From the NCBI GenBank assembly GCA_900769665.1, contig CAAGHL010000050.1, positions 1 to 52,473 of the forward strand: 52,473 nucleotides of DNA, read 5' to 3'. The notes below the pieces were generated by a model that had not been told where the DNA came from, made no database searches, and saw only the letters and a list, made by a program, of their open reading frames with translations. The position numbers and the translations under genes were made by a program. This stretch comes from Clostridia bacterium (GTDB taxonomy: Bacteria; Bacillota; Clostridia; Christensenellales; CAG-314). This document shows, in pieces, positions 7,944 to 16,747 of the stretch (the first letter of the stretch is position 1; every line of letters starts with the position of its first letter).

Positions 7944-8270
7944 TGGTTACTCCTAAGTTGCCGTTTTTACGGCTTTTTACATAGTTTTTATCCGAGTGCG
8001 ATTAACTCGAACCGTCAAACAAGTGCGACAAATACAAAAACACACTCGGTGAAATATAATTATACACTATATATTTGTTTTTGTACATATACAAAATCAT
8101 TTTTTTGTTCATTTTTTGAAAAACTTCGACAAAAAAAGACGAACACTGCACTAATGACATGCGCAAAGTTCGTCGTTTGTTGTAAATTTAATGATATTTT
8201 TCGCCAATTGTCATCGATTTTTACATACGTATGCAAAAGTTTGCGACAAACGTTTGTCCGCAACGGGTGT
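7944..8270. other. Intergenic region with 0A-like box and palindrome
   Basis: No gene seen. It holds TTTTTTTGTCGAAG on minus (Spo0A-like TGTCGAA at 8125-8131), a perfect 14-base palindrome GACAAACGTTTGTC (8245-8258), one copy of ATACGTATGCAAAA (8225-8238), and an AT-rich stretch with TATAAT on minus near 8050 that could be the -10 of the lipoprotein operon; a good -35 is not evident. Confidence 0.5.
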
Positions 8271-8741
8271 TTATGCCTTTGTCAATTCGGTCATAAAACT
8301 TTCAAAATCCAGTGCGCCGCGGTTGAGGTCGTACAGTTTGGAGTTATACTTATCGCTCATATAGCATGCAAGCAGTACTATGTACTTGACGGCGGCTTCG
8401 CTAATGAGGCACTCGGGGAAAGGCAAAGTCACCTTGAACACGATACGTTTGTTTTTGCTGTCGAGGTCAAACGAGCCGATGAGCATTTGCAAGTTAATTT
8501 CACAAATGGCGCGCGCCATAAGGTCGATTTTGTTTTCCTTTACCTCAAACGGTATCGGGCTATGGATGAAGATTGCAGGCTTTTCGGGATCGATACCTAT
8601 AAACAGAGGAATTGCCATATTGTCGCCCTTGGCACTGGTGACAATAAGAAACTCTTCCTTTACGTCATACTTCCATTCCATGCCGTCAAGTGTGGATTTG
8701 ATTGTTTCGAAACAAACCTTGGATTCGTAATTTTCATTCAT
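8271..8741 (-). CDS. YbjN-like (type III chaperone fold) protein
   Basis: 156 residues, soluble, no signal or membrane helix. The pattern of an N-terminal helix, a beta-sheet with repeated hydrophobic strands (FLIVTSA, MAIPLFIG, AIFIHSPIP) and long C-terminal helices matches YbjN-domain proteins, which share the fold of type III secretion chaperones. No enzymatic residues are known for the family; roles in stress or regulation have been proposed in proteobacteria only. The start at 8741 (MNENYESK) is preferred over an ATG 33 bases upstream because AGGTGG lies eight bases ahead of it. It stands alone between two repeat-rich intergenic regions. Confidence 0.65.
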   Translation of the reverse strand: MNENYESKVCFETIKSTLDGMEWKYDVKEEFLIVTSAKGDNMAIPLFIGIDPEKPAIFIHSPIPFEVKENKIDLMARAICEINLQMLIGSFDLDSKNKRIVFKVTLPFPECLISEAAVKYIVLLACYMSDKYNSKLYDLNRGALDFESFMTELTKA

Positions 8742-8840
8742 ACAACCACCTACTTTTTGAGATATATTTATCACAACATCACGACGAATACGTCGTTAAG
8801 CTTTTTTCACGGGACAATCAAAATGCATTTTCGCCCGAAC

Positions 8841-9400
8841 ATGTCGCTTAGCTTTGCATATACCGCAACAAACTAAACGTTTGGAAGGGTGTTTGCCAAA
8901 CAAAGAATCTTACAAACACATCGCGCCACGTTTAATCTATGAAAACCGTAATGCTCTTACAACCATCCTACTACTTACACTTCTAAACTACGCCGTAGCC
9001 ATTTAGTAAATAAAATCCTTACACTTCAAACACGGCACTTGCAATCCTACACCTACTTACACGTCTAAACTACGACGCCCTTGACCGCTTACCCCCATTG
9101 AGGCGAGGGTCGCATAGTGTCAAAGACAAATATGTCGCTTGGCTTTGCGTGTACCGCAACAAACTAAACGTTTGGAAGGGTGTTTGCCAAACAAAGAATC
9201 TTACAAACACATCGCGCCACGTCCAATGAGCCAAGACCGCAATATTCTTGCAACAGTCCTACTACTTACACGTCCAAACAACGTCGCCCTTGACCGCTTT
9301 CCCCATTGAGGCGAGGGTCGCATAGTGGCAAAGCCTGATACTTCGTTCGGCTTTGCACTAATTACTGCCATAAACTAAACGCTTGAGTGGGTGTTTACCA
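8841..9400. repeat. Direct repeat, ~291-bp unit, 2.3 copies
   Basis: Copy A 8841-9131, copy B 9132 to ~9348, partial copy C from ~9350. A 71-base stretch is identical in A (8861-8931) and B (9152-9222), at an offset of exactly 291. The unit ends share GAGGCGAGGGTCGCATAGTG. Copy B lacks an internal ~74 bases present in A. The units hold TTTGG/CCAAA hairpins and no ORF that matches a protein family. Confidence 0.88.
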
Positions 9401-9504
9401 ACCAAAAACCTCGGAGCGACGGCACGGCTGGGAAATTTCGTTTAAGTCGACTTTATTGCTCGTCGCGGAGGGAGTGATCAACACGTTTTTTGGTGGCAAA
9501 TACC
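9397..9504 (+). repeat. Dispersed repeat, copy 1 (inverted copy at 50334-50443)
   Basis: About 108 bases with the core CGGCACGGCTGGGAAA match the reverse complement of 50334-50443 at roughly 80 percent by eye, including TTTATTGCTC and GCGGAGGGAG further on. Intergenic in both places. Confidence 0.8.
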
Positions 9505-9576
9505 CACTCAAGCGTGCTTTTTCTCTACAAATCCCATACAGCATCCTTTGCACTATGTGCTTTAACCCGAGCCGCC

Positions 9577-11274
9577 CTACATTTGAGAGGGACTTTCAAT
9601 CCCCAACAACGCAAGTCCCTTTTTCAACACAATGCCTACCGCATTGACAACTTTCAGCCTTGCGGCCTGTTCGCCGACATTGTCGCTAAGCACACGATGT
9701 GCAATGTAAAAACGGTTGAAACTTTGTGCCACGTCGATGAGGTATCCCGACAAAATGCTCGGTTCGTATTTGAACGCGGCGTCCTTGACAATGTCGGGGA
9801 AGTCGGCAAGCAATTTGCAAAGCCGTACCGTTTCCAAGTTGTCTAGCGCCGTGTAGTCGGGCATAATCTTCGCATGCGCCGAAGTGCCTGCCTTTTGCAT
9901 AATGCTGTTGCAACGTGCGCGCGTGTACTGCAAATACGGTGCCGTTTCCCCGTCGAAGTTCAACACACGGTCAAACGTAAACGTAATATCCTTGATTTTG
10001 CTGTTTTCCAACGCCGAGAACAGTACCGCACCGATACCGACTTGTTCGGCAACCTTATCTTTATCTTTGAGATCGGGGTTTTTGGCGGCAATGATTTCGC
10101 CGGCTTTTTCCACAGCCTTGTCGATAACGTCGCGTAGCAACACCACATTGCCTTTGCGTGTACTCATTGCGCCGTCTTCGAGGCTGACCATGCCATATGC
10201 GACATGCACAAGATCCTTTGCCCAAGGCAGTCCGGCAAGCTCCAACACTTTGAAAAATTGCTTGAAGTGCAAATTTTGTTGATACGCCACTACATACAGA
10301 CATTTGTCGAAGTCGTATTCCTTTTTGCGCCAAATGGCGGCGGCAATGTCGCGAGTTGCATACAGACTGCTTCCGTCGGACTTGACCAACAGGCACGGCG
10401 GCATGTTGTACTCAGACAAATCCACCACTTTTGCGCCTTGACTTTCCTTGATAAGTCCCTTGTCCTCCAACATCTTTAACGGCTCAGCCATCTTGTCGTT
10501 GAAGAAACTTTCGCCGTTCCAGCTGTCAAACTTGACGTTCAAGCGGTCGTAAATTTCCTTTACGTCGTCAAGGGTAATCTTTTTGAAGAACTCAAACAGC
10601 TCGGTTGCTTCGGGGTCGCCCTTTTCGATAAGCACAAACCACTCGCGCGCTTGTTCGGTTAGTTCGGGATGAGTTTCCTCTTCTTGGTGAAACTTGACGT
10701 ACACGCGTTGAAGCTCGGCTATGCCTTTTTGCTCTACCGCCTCTTTGCTACTCCACAGCTTGAACGCCACAATCATTTTGCCAAACTGCGTACCGTAGTC
10801 GCCAAGGTGATTGATGCCCACCACGTGGTAACCGAGCGCATTGTACAGTTTGTACAAGCTGCTGCCTATTGCCGTTGTGGACAAGTGTCCGATGTGGAAT
10901 GACTTGCAAATATTGACCGAGCTGTAATCGATACAGATTGTCTTGCCGTTGCCGACAGTGTCGTTGCCGTAATCCTCACCTGCCGTAAGCACTCGGTTGA
11001 GCGTTTCGCGCACCAATGCGTTGCGGTCGATAAAGAAGTTCAAATATCCATTGACTGCGTTTACCTTTGTTACTACGCCGTCGGGCGTAATTTCGCTTGC
11101 CAATTTTTGCGCAATGGCAACGGGCGACATACGCATTACTTTTGCCAGTTTGAAACATGGAAAAGCATAGTCGCCAAGACTGTCGTCGGCAATTTCCGTA
11201 ATGCTTGCCGCAAGCTCGTTTTTGTCCACGTCAACATTGATTAGCGACGCAATATATTGTTTGTAATCTATCAT
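9577..11274 (-). CDS. argS: Arginyl-tRNA synthetase
   Basis: Class I aminoacyl-tRNA synthetase that charges tRNA-Arg. 565 residues, normal for ArgS. The N-terminal additional domain occupies ~1-110; the signature HIGH sits in KSFHIGHLSTT; the KMSKS equivalent is MSTRKGN; the C-terminal anticodon-binding domain starts near the ARCNSIMQKAG segment. The start at 11274 (MIDYKQYIASL) fits the family N-terminus, yet the bases upstream are A/T-only with no Shine-Dalgarno; the open frame runs 43 codons further but that part does not resemble ArgS. A hairpin lies in the leader (11322-11361). Confidence 0.95.
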   Translation of the reverse strand: MIDYKQYIASLINVDVDKNELAASITEIADDSLGDYAFPCFKLAKVMRMSPVAIAQKLASEITPDGVVTKVNAVNGYLNFFIDRNALVRETLNRVLTAGEDYGNDTVGNGKTICIDYSSVNICKSFHIGHLSTTAIGSSLYKLYNALGYHVVGINHLGDYGTQFGKMIVAFKLWSSKEAVEQKGIAELQRVYVKFHQEEETHPELTEQAREWFVLIEKGDPEATELFEFFKKITLDDVKEIYDRLNVKFDSWNGESFFNDKMAEPLKMLEDKGLIKESQGAKVVDLSEYNMPPCLLVKSDGSSLYATRDIAAAIWRKKEYDFDKCLYVVAYQQNLHFKQFFKVLELAGLPWAKDLVHVAYGMVSLEDGAMSTRKGNVVLLRDVIDKAVEKAGEIIAAKNPDLKDKDKVAEQVGIGAVLFSALENSKIKDITFTFDRVLNFDGETAPYLQYTRARCNSIMQKAGTSAHAKIMPDYTALDNLETVRLCKLLADFPDIVKDAAFKYEPSILSGYLIDVAQSFNRFYIAHRVLSDNVGEQAARLKVVNAVGIVLKKGLALLGIESPSQM

Positions 11275-11321
11275 TTTTGTATTTTTTATTTTTTTGTTAT
11301 TTGTGGGAATAAGGGAATGTT

Positions 11322-11361
11322 TATGGGAAAAACCCTTTTTACAAAAGGTGTTTTTCCCATA
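11322..11361 (-). promoter_or_regulatory. Hairpin in the argS leader
   Basis: TATGGGAAAAAC (11322-11333) and GTTTTTCCCATA (11350-11361) are perfect inverted arms 48 bases ahead of the argS start, with related AAGGG/CCCTT repeats on both sides. It lacks a U-run on the minus strand, so it is more likely an RNA stability or translational element than a terminator. No T-box consensus was found. Confidence 0.5.
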
Positions 11362-11436
11362 CCCTTTTCCTAAAATTTGTAGTAGAGAGGAATAATAAAG
11401 CAAGCAAGTATTTTACGGTATTTCTCAACAATCATC

Positions 11437-11823
11437 CTTAAACTTACTTTAAGCGAGGGTGGAGAGTGGTACAGAAAGGCGCAACCGGTGACGTGCACGC
11501 CGAGGTAGCATATGTATTACAGCCACATAAAACTACGCTCGCTTAGCACGAACCTGCGTCGGGCTGAGCGCCCTTGCGGGGGATGTTGGGGATACTCACC
11601 CCAACGTTGTGTATTAGATGCGGTGAGCTTTTTACTTTGGGTCGCAACCAAGCTTTGAAGTATTCTCAAGCTTAGTGAAGTAAAAAGCTTATTTGTAGTG
11701 AGTGCACGACCCGTGCCCGCACCCTTGTTAGTCCGACCGCGATGTGGTCTTCGTGCGATAGCACAAAGAGCTGTCCTTGCTCGACTGCGTGCGCACGTCA
11801 TCGCGCGTTTGGTCGGAACGCTA
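11437..11823. repeat. Hairpin-rich intergenic repeat region downstream of gyrA
   Basis: No gene supported. Contains GTTGGGG/CCCCAAC (11585-11605), a long stem AGCTTTTTACTT (11626-11637) with AAGTAAAAAGCT (11688-11699) that encloses a second inverted pair, and GTCCGACC/GGTCGGA (~11731-11817). Its first 40 bases (AAGCGAGGGTGGAGA) match 32460-32500 (AAGCGAGGTTGGAGA). The 127-codon minus-strand frame is Arg/Ser/Pro-rich without family character. Confidence 0.6.
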
Positions 11824-14319
11824 CTATGCGCCCTCGCCTTCTTCTCCCTCTTCAATATCTTCTGAGGAGGGGGACTCACTAACACATACCACCTTCGCAT
11901 CGCCCTTAAACTTCATTACTCTTACGCCCATTGTATCACGCCCTATCTTGCTGATTTCCTTGGCGCGTACGCGGATGACAATACCGTTGTCGGCAATAAG
12001 CATAATGTCGTTTTCGGGATCGATGAGTTTGAGGTTGACAAGTTTGCCCGTTTTTTCGTTGAACGTACCTGCCTTGATACCCTTGCCTGCACGCGATTGC
12101 AAACGGTAGTCCACAAGGTCACTGCGTTTGCCGAAGCCGTTTTCCGAAATGGTCAGCACTTCCACGCCGTTGCGAGCGATTGCCATGTCCACCACGTAGT
12201 CGCCTTCGTCCAACTTCATACTGCGCACGCCCATTGTGTCACGTCCCATAGCACGCACTTCCTCTTCCGAGAAGCGGATGCACTTGCCCTCGTGGCTTGC
12301 CATGAGTATTTCGTCGTAACCGGTGGTCATGTCCACGCCGATAAGTTCGTCGTCTTCCGTCAAAGAAATTGCAATCTTACCCGACTTGCGGATGGACTCG
12401 AACTCTTCGAGGGCGGTCTTTTTGATAAGTCCTTGGCGCGTAGCCATGATAAGGTTGCCCGTGCTGTCCTCTTTGCGAGGGATAACTGCCGTGACCTTTT
12501 CGCCGTTTTCAAGTTGCAAAATATTGACGATTGCACGACCGCGTGCGGTACGCTCCGCCTCGGGGATTTCGTAGCCCTTGATGCAATACACCTTGCCGCG
12601 ATTGGTAAAGAACAACAAATCGTCGTGGGTATTGGTGACAAACATCTTTTCCACAAAGTCCTCTTCGCGAGGTTTGTGCGCCGTTACGCCCTTGCCGCCG
12701 CGACGTTGAGTGTGGTACTCCGCCACGGGCAAACGCTTGACGTAGCCTAGGTGCGTCATGCTGACAACGACGTCTTCCTTTTCGATAAGGTCGCCGATGT
12801 CGATTTCGCTGTAGTCGGTGCAAATTTCCGTCTTGCGCGGCTCGCCGTACTTTTGAGCGATTTCCGTCATTTCCGTCTTGACAATGTCGATGACGCGTTG
12901 CGGATTGGCAAGTATATCCTGGTAGTCCTTTATTTGACGATCCAAATCCGCCAATTCCTGCTTCAACGTTTCCACTTCCAAGTGGGTAAGACGTGACAGT
13001 TTCATTTCCAAAATGGCGTTTGTTTGGCGATCGGACAGGTCAAACTCCTTCATCAATGCGGCGGCGGCGGCTTGTTTGTCCTCGCTTTGCTTGATGATTT
13101 GTATCACGCGGTCGATGTTGTCCAGCGCAATTACCAAGCCTTCGATAATGTGGTAGCGATCCTCTGCCTTTTCGAGGTCGTACTTGGTACGGCGCACGAT
13201 TACTTCCTTTTGGAAGTCGATGTAGTAGCTGAGGATTTCCTTCAAGGACATGATCTTCGGCTCGCCGTCGGCAAGCGCAAGCATGATTATACCGTCGGAA
13301 ACCTGCATTTGCGTGCGTTTGAACAATGTGTTGAGCACCACTTGCGGATTTGCGTCACGCTTGAGGTCGAACACGATACGCATACCGTGGCGGTCGGATT
13401 CCTCGCGGATGTCGGCAATGCCTTCGATACTCTTATCCTTGACAAGTCCGGCAACCGTTTCCACAAGTTTTGCCTTATTTACCTGGTAGGGAAGTTCCGT
13501 AACGATAATACGTTGACGTCCGTTGTGCTCCTCGATTTCCGTCTTGGCGCGCAACAAAATACTGCCCTTGCCCGTTTTGTATGCGTTGCGTATACCTACG
13601 CGCCCCATCATGATACCGCCCGTCGGGAAGTCGGGTGCAGGTATGTACTTCATCAACTCTTCGACAGTGATGTCGGGGTTGTCCATTACCGCAATTGCGC
13701 CGTTGATTACTTCGCCGAGATTGTGTGGCGGTATATTGGTAGCCATACCTACGGCAATACCGTCGGCACCGTTTACCAACAAGTTGGGGAAACGGCTGGG
13801 CAACACTACGGGTTGCATAAGGGGGTTGTCGAAGTTGGGGTAGAAGTCGACGGTGTTTTTGTCGATTTCACGCAACATTTCGGCGGCAATCTTGCTTAGA
13901 CGTGCCTCGGTGTAACGTTGTGCCGCCGGTGGGTCGCCGTCCACGCTACCGAAGTTACCTTGTCCGTCTACAAGCGGACAACGAATACTGAAGTCCTGCG
14001 CAAGGCGCACCAACGCCTCGTACACGGCACTGTCGCCGTGGGGGTGATATTTACCTAGTACGTCGCCCACGATACGCGCGCACTTACGGTAGGGTTTGTC
14101 GTTGAACAAGTTTAGTTCGCCCATGGAGTACAGTATGCGTCTGTGCACGGGTTTCAAGCCGTCGCGCACGTCGGGTATAGCACGGGAAACGTTGACCGCC
14201 ATTGCGTATGCAATGAAGGACTTTTTCATTTCCTCTTCCATTTTGACCACATGGACGTTGGTTTTCGTCAGCGCCTCGACGTAATCGATGTGGTGACTGT
14301 CCTGTTGTTTGTTTGCCAT
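11824..14319 (-). CDS. gyrA: DNA gyrase subunit A
   Basis: Cleavage and religation subunit of gyrase, which introduces negative supercoils with GyrB. 831 residues. The winged-helix/tower region carries the catalytic Tyr136 in AAQRYTEARL; the quinolone pocket reads HPHGDSAVYE, with Ser97 and Glu101 at the two resistance positions, a drug-sensitive Gram-positive type. The GyrA box QRRGGKG lies in the C-terminal beta-pinwheel, which marks gyrase rather than topoisomerase IV. An acidic tail (SSEDIEEGEEGEG) ends the protein. GGGAGGAAAG upstream sets the start. Ten bases separate it from gyrB, so the two form an operon. Confidence 0.97.
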   Translation of the reverse strand: MANKQQDSHHIDYVEALTKTNVHVVKMEEEMKKSFIAYAMAVNVSRAIPDVRDGLKPVHRRILYSMGELNLFNDKPYRKCARIVGDVLGKYHPHGDSAVYEALVRLAQDFSIRCPLVDGQGNFGSVDGDPPAAQRYTEARLSKIAAEMLREIDKNTVDFYPNFDNPLMQPVVLPSRFPNLLVNGADGIAVGMATNIPPHNLGEVINGAIAVMDNPDITVEELMKYIPAPDFPTGGIMMGRVGIRNAYKTGKGSILLRAKTEIEEHNGRQRIIVTELPYQVNKAKLVETVAGLVKDKSIEGIADIREESDRHGMRIVFDLKRDANPQVVLNTLFKRTQMQVSDGIIMLALADGEPKIMSLKEILSYYIDFQKEVIVRRTKYDLEKAEDRYHIIEGLVIALDNIDRVIQIIKQSEDKQAAAAALMKEFDLSDRQTNAILEMKLSRLTHLEVETLKQELADLDRQIKDYQDILANPQRVIDIVKTEMTEIAQKYGEPRKTEICTDYSEIDIGDLIEKEDVVVSMTHLGYVKRLPVAEYHTQRRGGKGVTAHKPREEDFVEKMFVTNTHDDLLFFTNRGKVYCIKGYEIPEAERTARGRAIVNILQLENGEKVTAVIPRKEDSTGNLIMATRQGLIKKTALEEFESIRKSGKIAISLTEDDELIGVDMTTGYDEILMASHEGKCIRFSEEEVRAMGRDTMGVRSMKLDEGDYVVDMAIARNGVEVLTISENGFGKRSDLVDYRLQSRAGKGIKAGTFNEKTGKLVNLKLIDPENDIMLIADNGIVIRVRAKEISKIGRDTMGVRVMKFKGDAKVVCVSESPSSEDIEEGEEGEGA

Positions 14320-14329
14320 ACTTTCCTCC

Positions 14330-16234
14330 CTAGATGTCCAATTCGTCTACGAGTTTGGCGTTTTCCACGATAAACTCGCGTCTGAGTTCCGGTTGGTCGC
14401 CCATCAGCAACGATACGATTTCGTCCGCCGCATAGGCGTCTTCCATCGTGACTTGCAACATGGTACGAGATTCGGGGTTCATTGTGGTTGTCCACAGCTG
14501 TTCGGCGTTCATTTCGCCAAGACCTTTGTAACGAGATACTTCCGTGCCCTTGGGTCCGATTTCCGCAAGCTTTTGGTCGCGCTCGTCGTCGGTGAAGGCG
14601 TAGTACTCCTGCTTGTTTTTGGTAATCTTGTACAGTGGCGGTTGCGCAATGTACACGTGTCCGTGCTCGATCAGCGGACGCATAAAGCGGAAGAAGAAAG
14701 TGATAAGCAATATACGAATGTGGCTACCATCGACATCGGCATCGGTCATGCAGATGATACGGTCGTAGCGCAACTTGCTTTCGTCGAAGTCGTCGCTTAT
14801 GCCGCAACCGAATGCCGTAATCATGGACTTGATTTCTTCGTTTTCCAACGCACGGGACAAACGAGCCTTTTCCACGTTGAGGATTTTTCCGCGTAGAGGC
14901 AATATTGCTTGGAACCGTCTGTCACGCCCTTGCTTTGCCGTGCCGCCTGCGGAATCGCCCTCGACGATGTAGATTTCGCAGTGGGACGGATCGCGGTCGG
15001 AGCAGTCGGCAAGTTTGCCGGGCAGGGACGCGCTTTCCAACACGCCCTTACGAGTAAGCTCTCTTGCACGACGAGCCGCTTCGCGAGCGCGCTGAGCCGT
15101 AACGGACTTCAACACGAGTTCCTTGGCTTCCTTGGGGTTTTCCTCCAAGAAGGTGGACAATTCCTCTGTCACTACGCGGTTTACTGCTGTACGCATTTCG
15201 CTGTTGCCGAGCTTTGTCTTGGTTTGACCCTCGAATTGCGGATTCTCCAACTTGACGGAGATGATTGCCACCAAGCCTTCGCGCACGTCGTCGCCGGACA
15301 GCTTTTCCGCCTCTTTCAGCAAATTAGCCTTGTGACCGTAGTCGTTGATTACCTTGGTCAACGCCGCTTTGAAGCCGTCCAAGTGGGCACCGCCTTCCTC
15401 GGTGTTGATGTTGTTGGCGTAGGCGTGCACTACCTCGACGTAGCTGTCGTTGAATTGCATTGCGATTTCGATTTCGCCCTCGGGTACGGACTTGTCGATG
15501 TACAGCGGTTGCGGAAACACGGTGGGTCTTTCGCGATTGAAGTTGTCGACAAACTCGGCAAGACCGCCCTCGTAACAAAACGTTTCGGTGCGGTTGCGGC
15601 TGTCGCGGTTGTCGGTAAGGATGATGGTGATACCCTTGTTGAGGTACGCCACTTCACGCAAACGATTGCGCAAACGGTCGTAGTCCCACTCGGTGGTTTC
15701 AAATATTTCGCTGTCCGGCATAAAGGTAACTTTTGTACCGGTGTGGTCGGCGTCGCCTATTACCGCCAAGCGGTCGTCGGGTCTGCCTCGATGATACTTT
15801 TGGTAGTGATGTTTGCCGTCTTGGAACACCTCCACGACAAGCCACTCCGACAACGCGTTGACGCAGGACAAACCTACGCCGTGCAAGCCGCCGCTGATTT
15901 TGTATCCGCCGCCGCCGAACTTGCCGCCTGCGTGCAACTTGGTAAGGCACAATTCCACTGCGGAAATGCCTTCCTTTTTGTGGATACCGCAAGGGATACC
16001 GCGCCCGTCGTCCTCGACGGTAAGCGAGCCGTCGGCATTGATGGTAACCCACACGTTGTGACAGTAACCGGCAAGCGCCTCGTCGATAGAGTTGTCGACG
16101 ATTTCCACAGCCAAGTGATGCAGTCCCTTTACGTCGGTACTGCCAATGTACATGCCCGGTCTTTTGCGGACGGGCTCTAGTCCTTCCAAGACCTGTATTT
16201 GCTCCTCGGAATAACCGGCAGTTTTGTCAGCCAT
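14330..16234 (-). CDS. gyrB: DNA gyrase subunit B
   Basis: ATPase subunit of gyrase. 634 residues: GHKL ATPase domain (~1-220, with DNSIDEA and GRGIPCGIHKK), transducer domain, TOPRIM domain with EGDSAGG near residue 422 and the metal-binding DADVDGSHIR, and the C-terminal tail ending in KLVDELDI. The length is that of the short Gram-positive form without the proteobacterial insert. AAGGAGAG upstream sets the start. It precedes gyrA on the same strand and is divergent from recF, a rearrangement of the usual recF-gyrB-gyrA order. Confidence 0.97.
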   Translation of the reverse strand: MADKTAGYSEEQIQVLEGLEPVRKRPGMYIGSTDVKGLHHLAVEIVDNSIDEALAGYCHNVWVTINADGSLTVEDDGRGIPCGIHKKEGISAVELCLTKLHAGGKFGGGGYKISGGLHGVGLSCVNALSEWLVVEVFQDGKHHYQKYHRGRPDDRLAVIGDADHTGTKVTFMPDSEIFETTEWDYDRLRNRLREVAYLNKGITIILTDNRDSRNRTETFCYEGGLAEFVDNFNRERPTVFPQPLYIDKSVPEGEIEIAMQFNDSYVEVVHAYANNINTEEGGAHLDGFKAALTKVINDYGHKANLLKEAEKLSGDDVREGLVAIISVKLENPQFEGQTKTKLGNSEMRTAVNRVVTEELSTFLEENPKEAKELVLKSVTAQRAREAARRARELTRKGVLESASLPGKLADCSDRDPSHCEIYIVEGDSAGGTAKQGRDRRFQAILPLRGKILNVEKARLSRALENEEIKSMITAFGCGISDDFDESKLRYDRIICMTDADVDGSHIRILLITFFFRFMRPLIEHGHVYIAQPPLYKITKNKQEYYAFTDDERDQKLAEIGPKGTEVSRYKGLGEMNAEQLWTTTMNPESRTMLQVTMEDAYAADEIVSLLMGDQPELRREFIVENAKLVDELDI

Positions 16235-16351
16235 GTTTTACTCTCCTTATTGTAGTATTTTACAACCGCACGTAACGAGTTCGGTTGATTGTTGCGTTAT
16301 ATACAAATAGCTATATTTCAAGCCTTTATATATAAATATATACATAGATAA

Positions 16352-16381
16352 AGTATACCATAATAAATGGAAATTTTACAA
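16352..16381 (-). promoter_or_regulatory. Promoter of gyrBA
   Basis: Read on minus: -35 TTGTAA (16381-16376), 18-base spacer, -10 TATACT (16357-16352), about 115 bases before the gyrB start. The rest of the 513-base gap to recF shows no gene and no clear DnaA boxes. Confidence 0.6.
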
Positions 16382-16711
16382 GCGTTTTAGTACCTTTTGC
16401 GGAAAAGTTTTTTGTTTTGCACCGTCGACGCGCCGTTTGAGGGCGTACAACGGGATGTCAGCCGACGAACGTTGCCGTCACAACAAACGCATCGACTGTA
16501 GCAATTTGTCGCCCGACGTCGCAATCTAGACATTATTTCGTCATACGCCGCACACAATGCACCACTAATGACGAAAATGCGGTCGAGCTGAACAATGGAA
16601 TTGGAACATTACCCTATATGATAAAAAACTGATTGTCTACGAAAAACAGAAAATGATTTATTAAGCTAAAACAAACAAATACCACTCGGCGTTTTGTTTG
16701 GCAAAATGTAG

Positions 16712-16740
16712 TTGTACTTTCGGGCGAAATGTGATACAAT
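16712..16740 (+). promoter_or_regulatory. Promoter of recF, placing the start codon near +1
   Basis: -35 TTGTAC (16712-16717), 17-base spacer, -10 TACAAT (16735-16740). The ATG of recF is at 16748, where transcription should begin, and no Shine-Dalgarno fits in between. Confidence 0.6.
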
Positions 16741-16747
16741 CGAAAAG

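Noticed and set aside
11275..11400. T-box leader for argS
   Set aside because: No T-box consensus or specifier stem and no terminator U-run; only a simple hairpin is seen.
11517..11900. 127-codon minus-strand frame after gyrA
   Set aside because: Overlaps the gyrA end and a hairpin cluster; Arg/Ser/Pro-rich without family character.
14909..16180. 423-codon plus-strand open frame
   Set aside because: Antisense to gyrB, low-complexity Val/His composition, no domain.
16235..16711. Origin of replication near recF and gyrB
   Set aside because: dnaA and dnaN are absent and no cluster of TTATNCACA boxes is visible; AT-rich bases alone are explained by the gyrB promoter.
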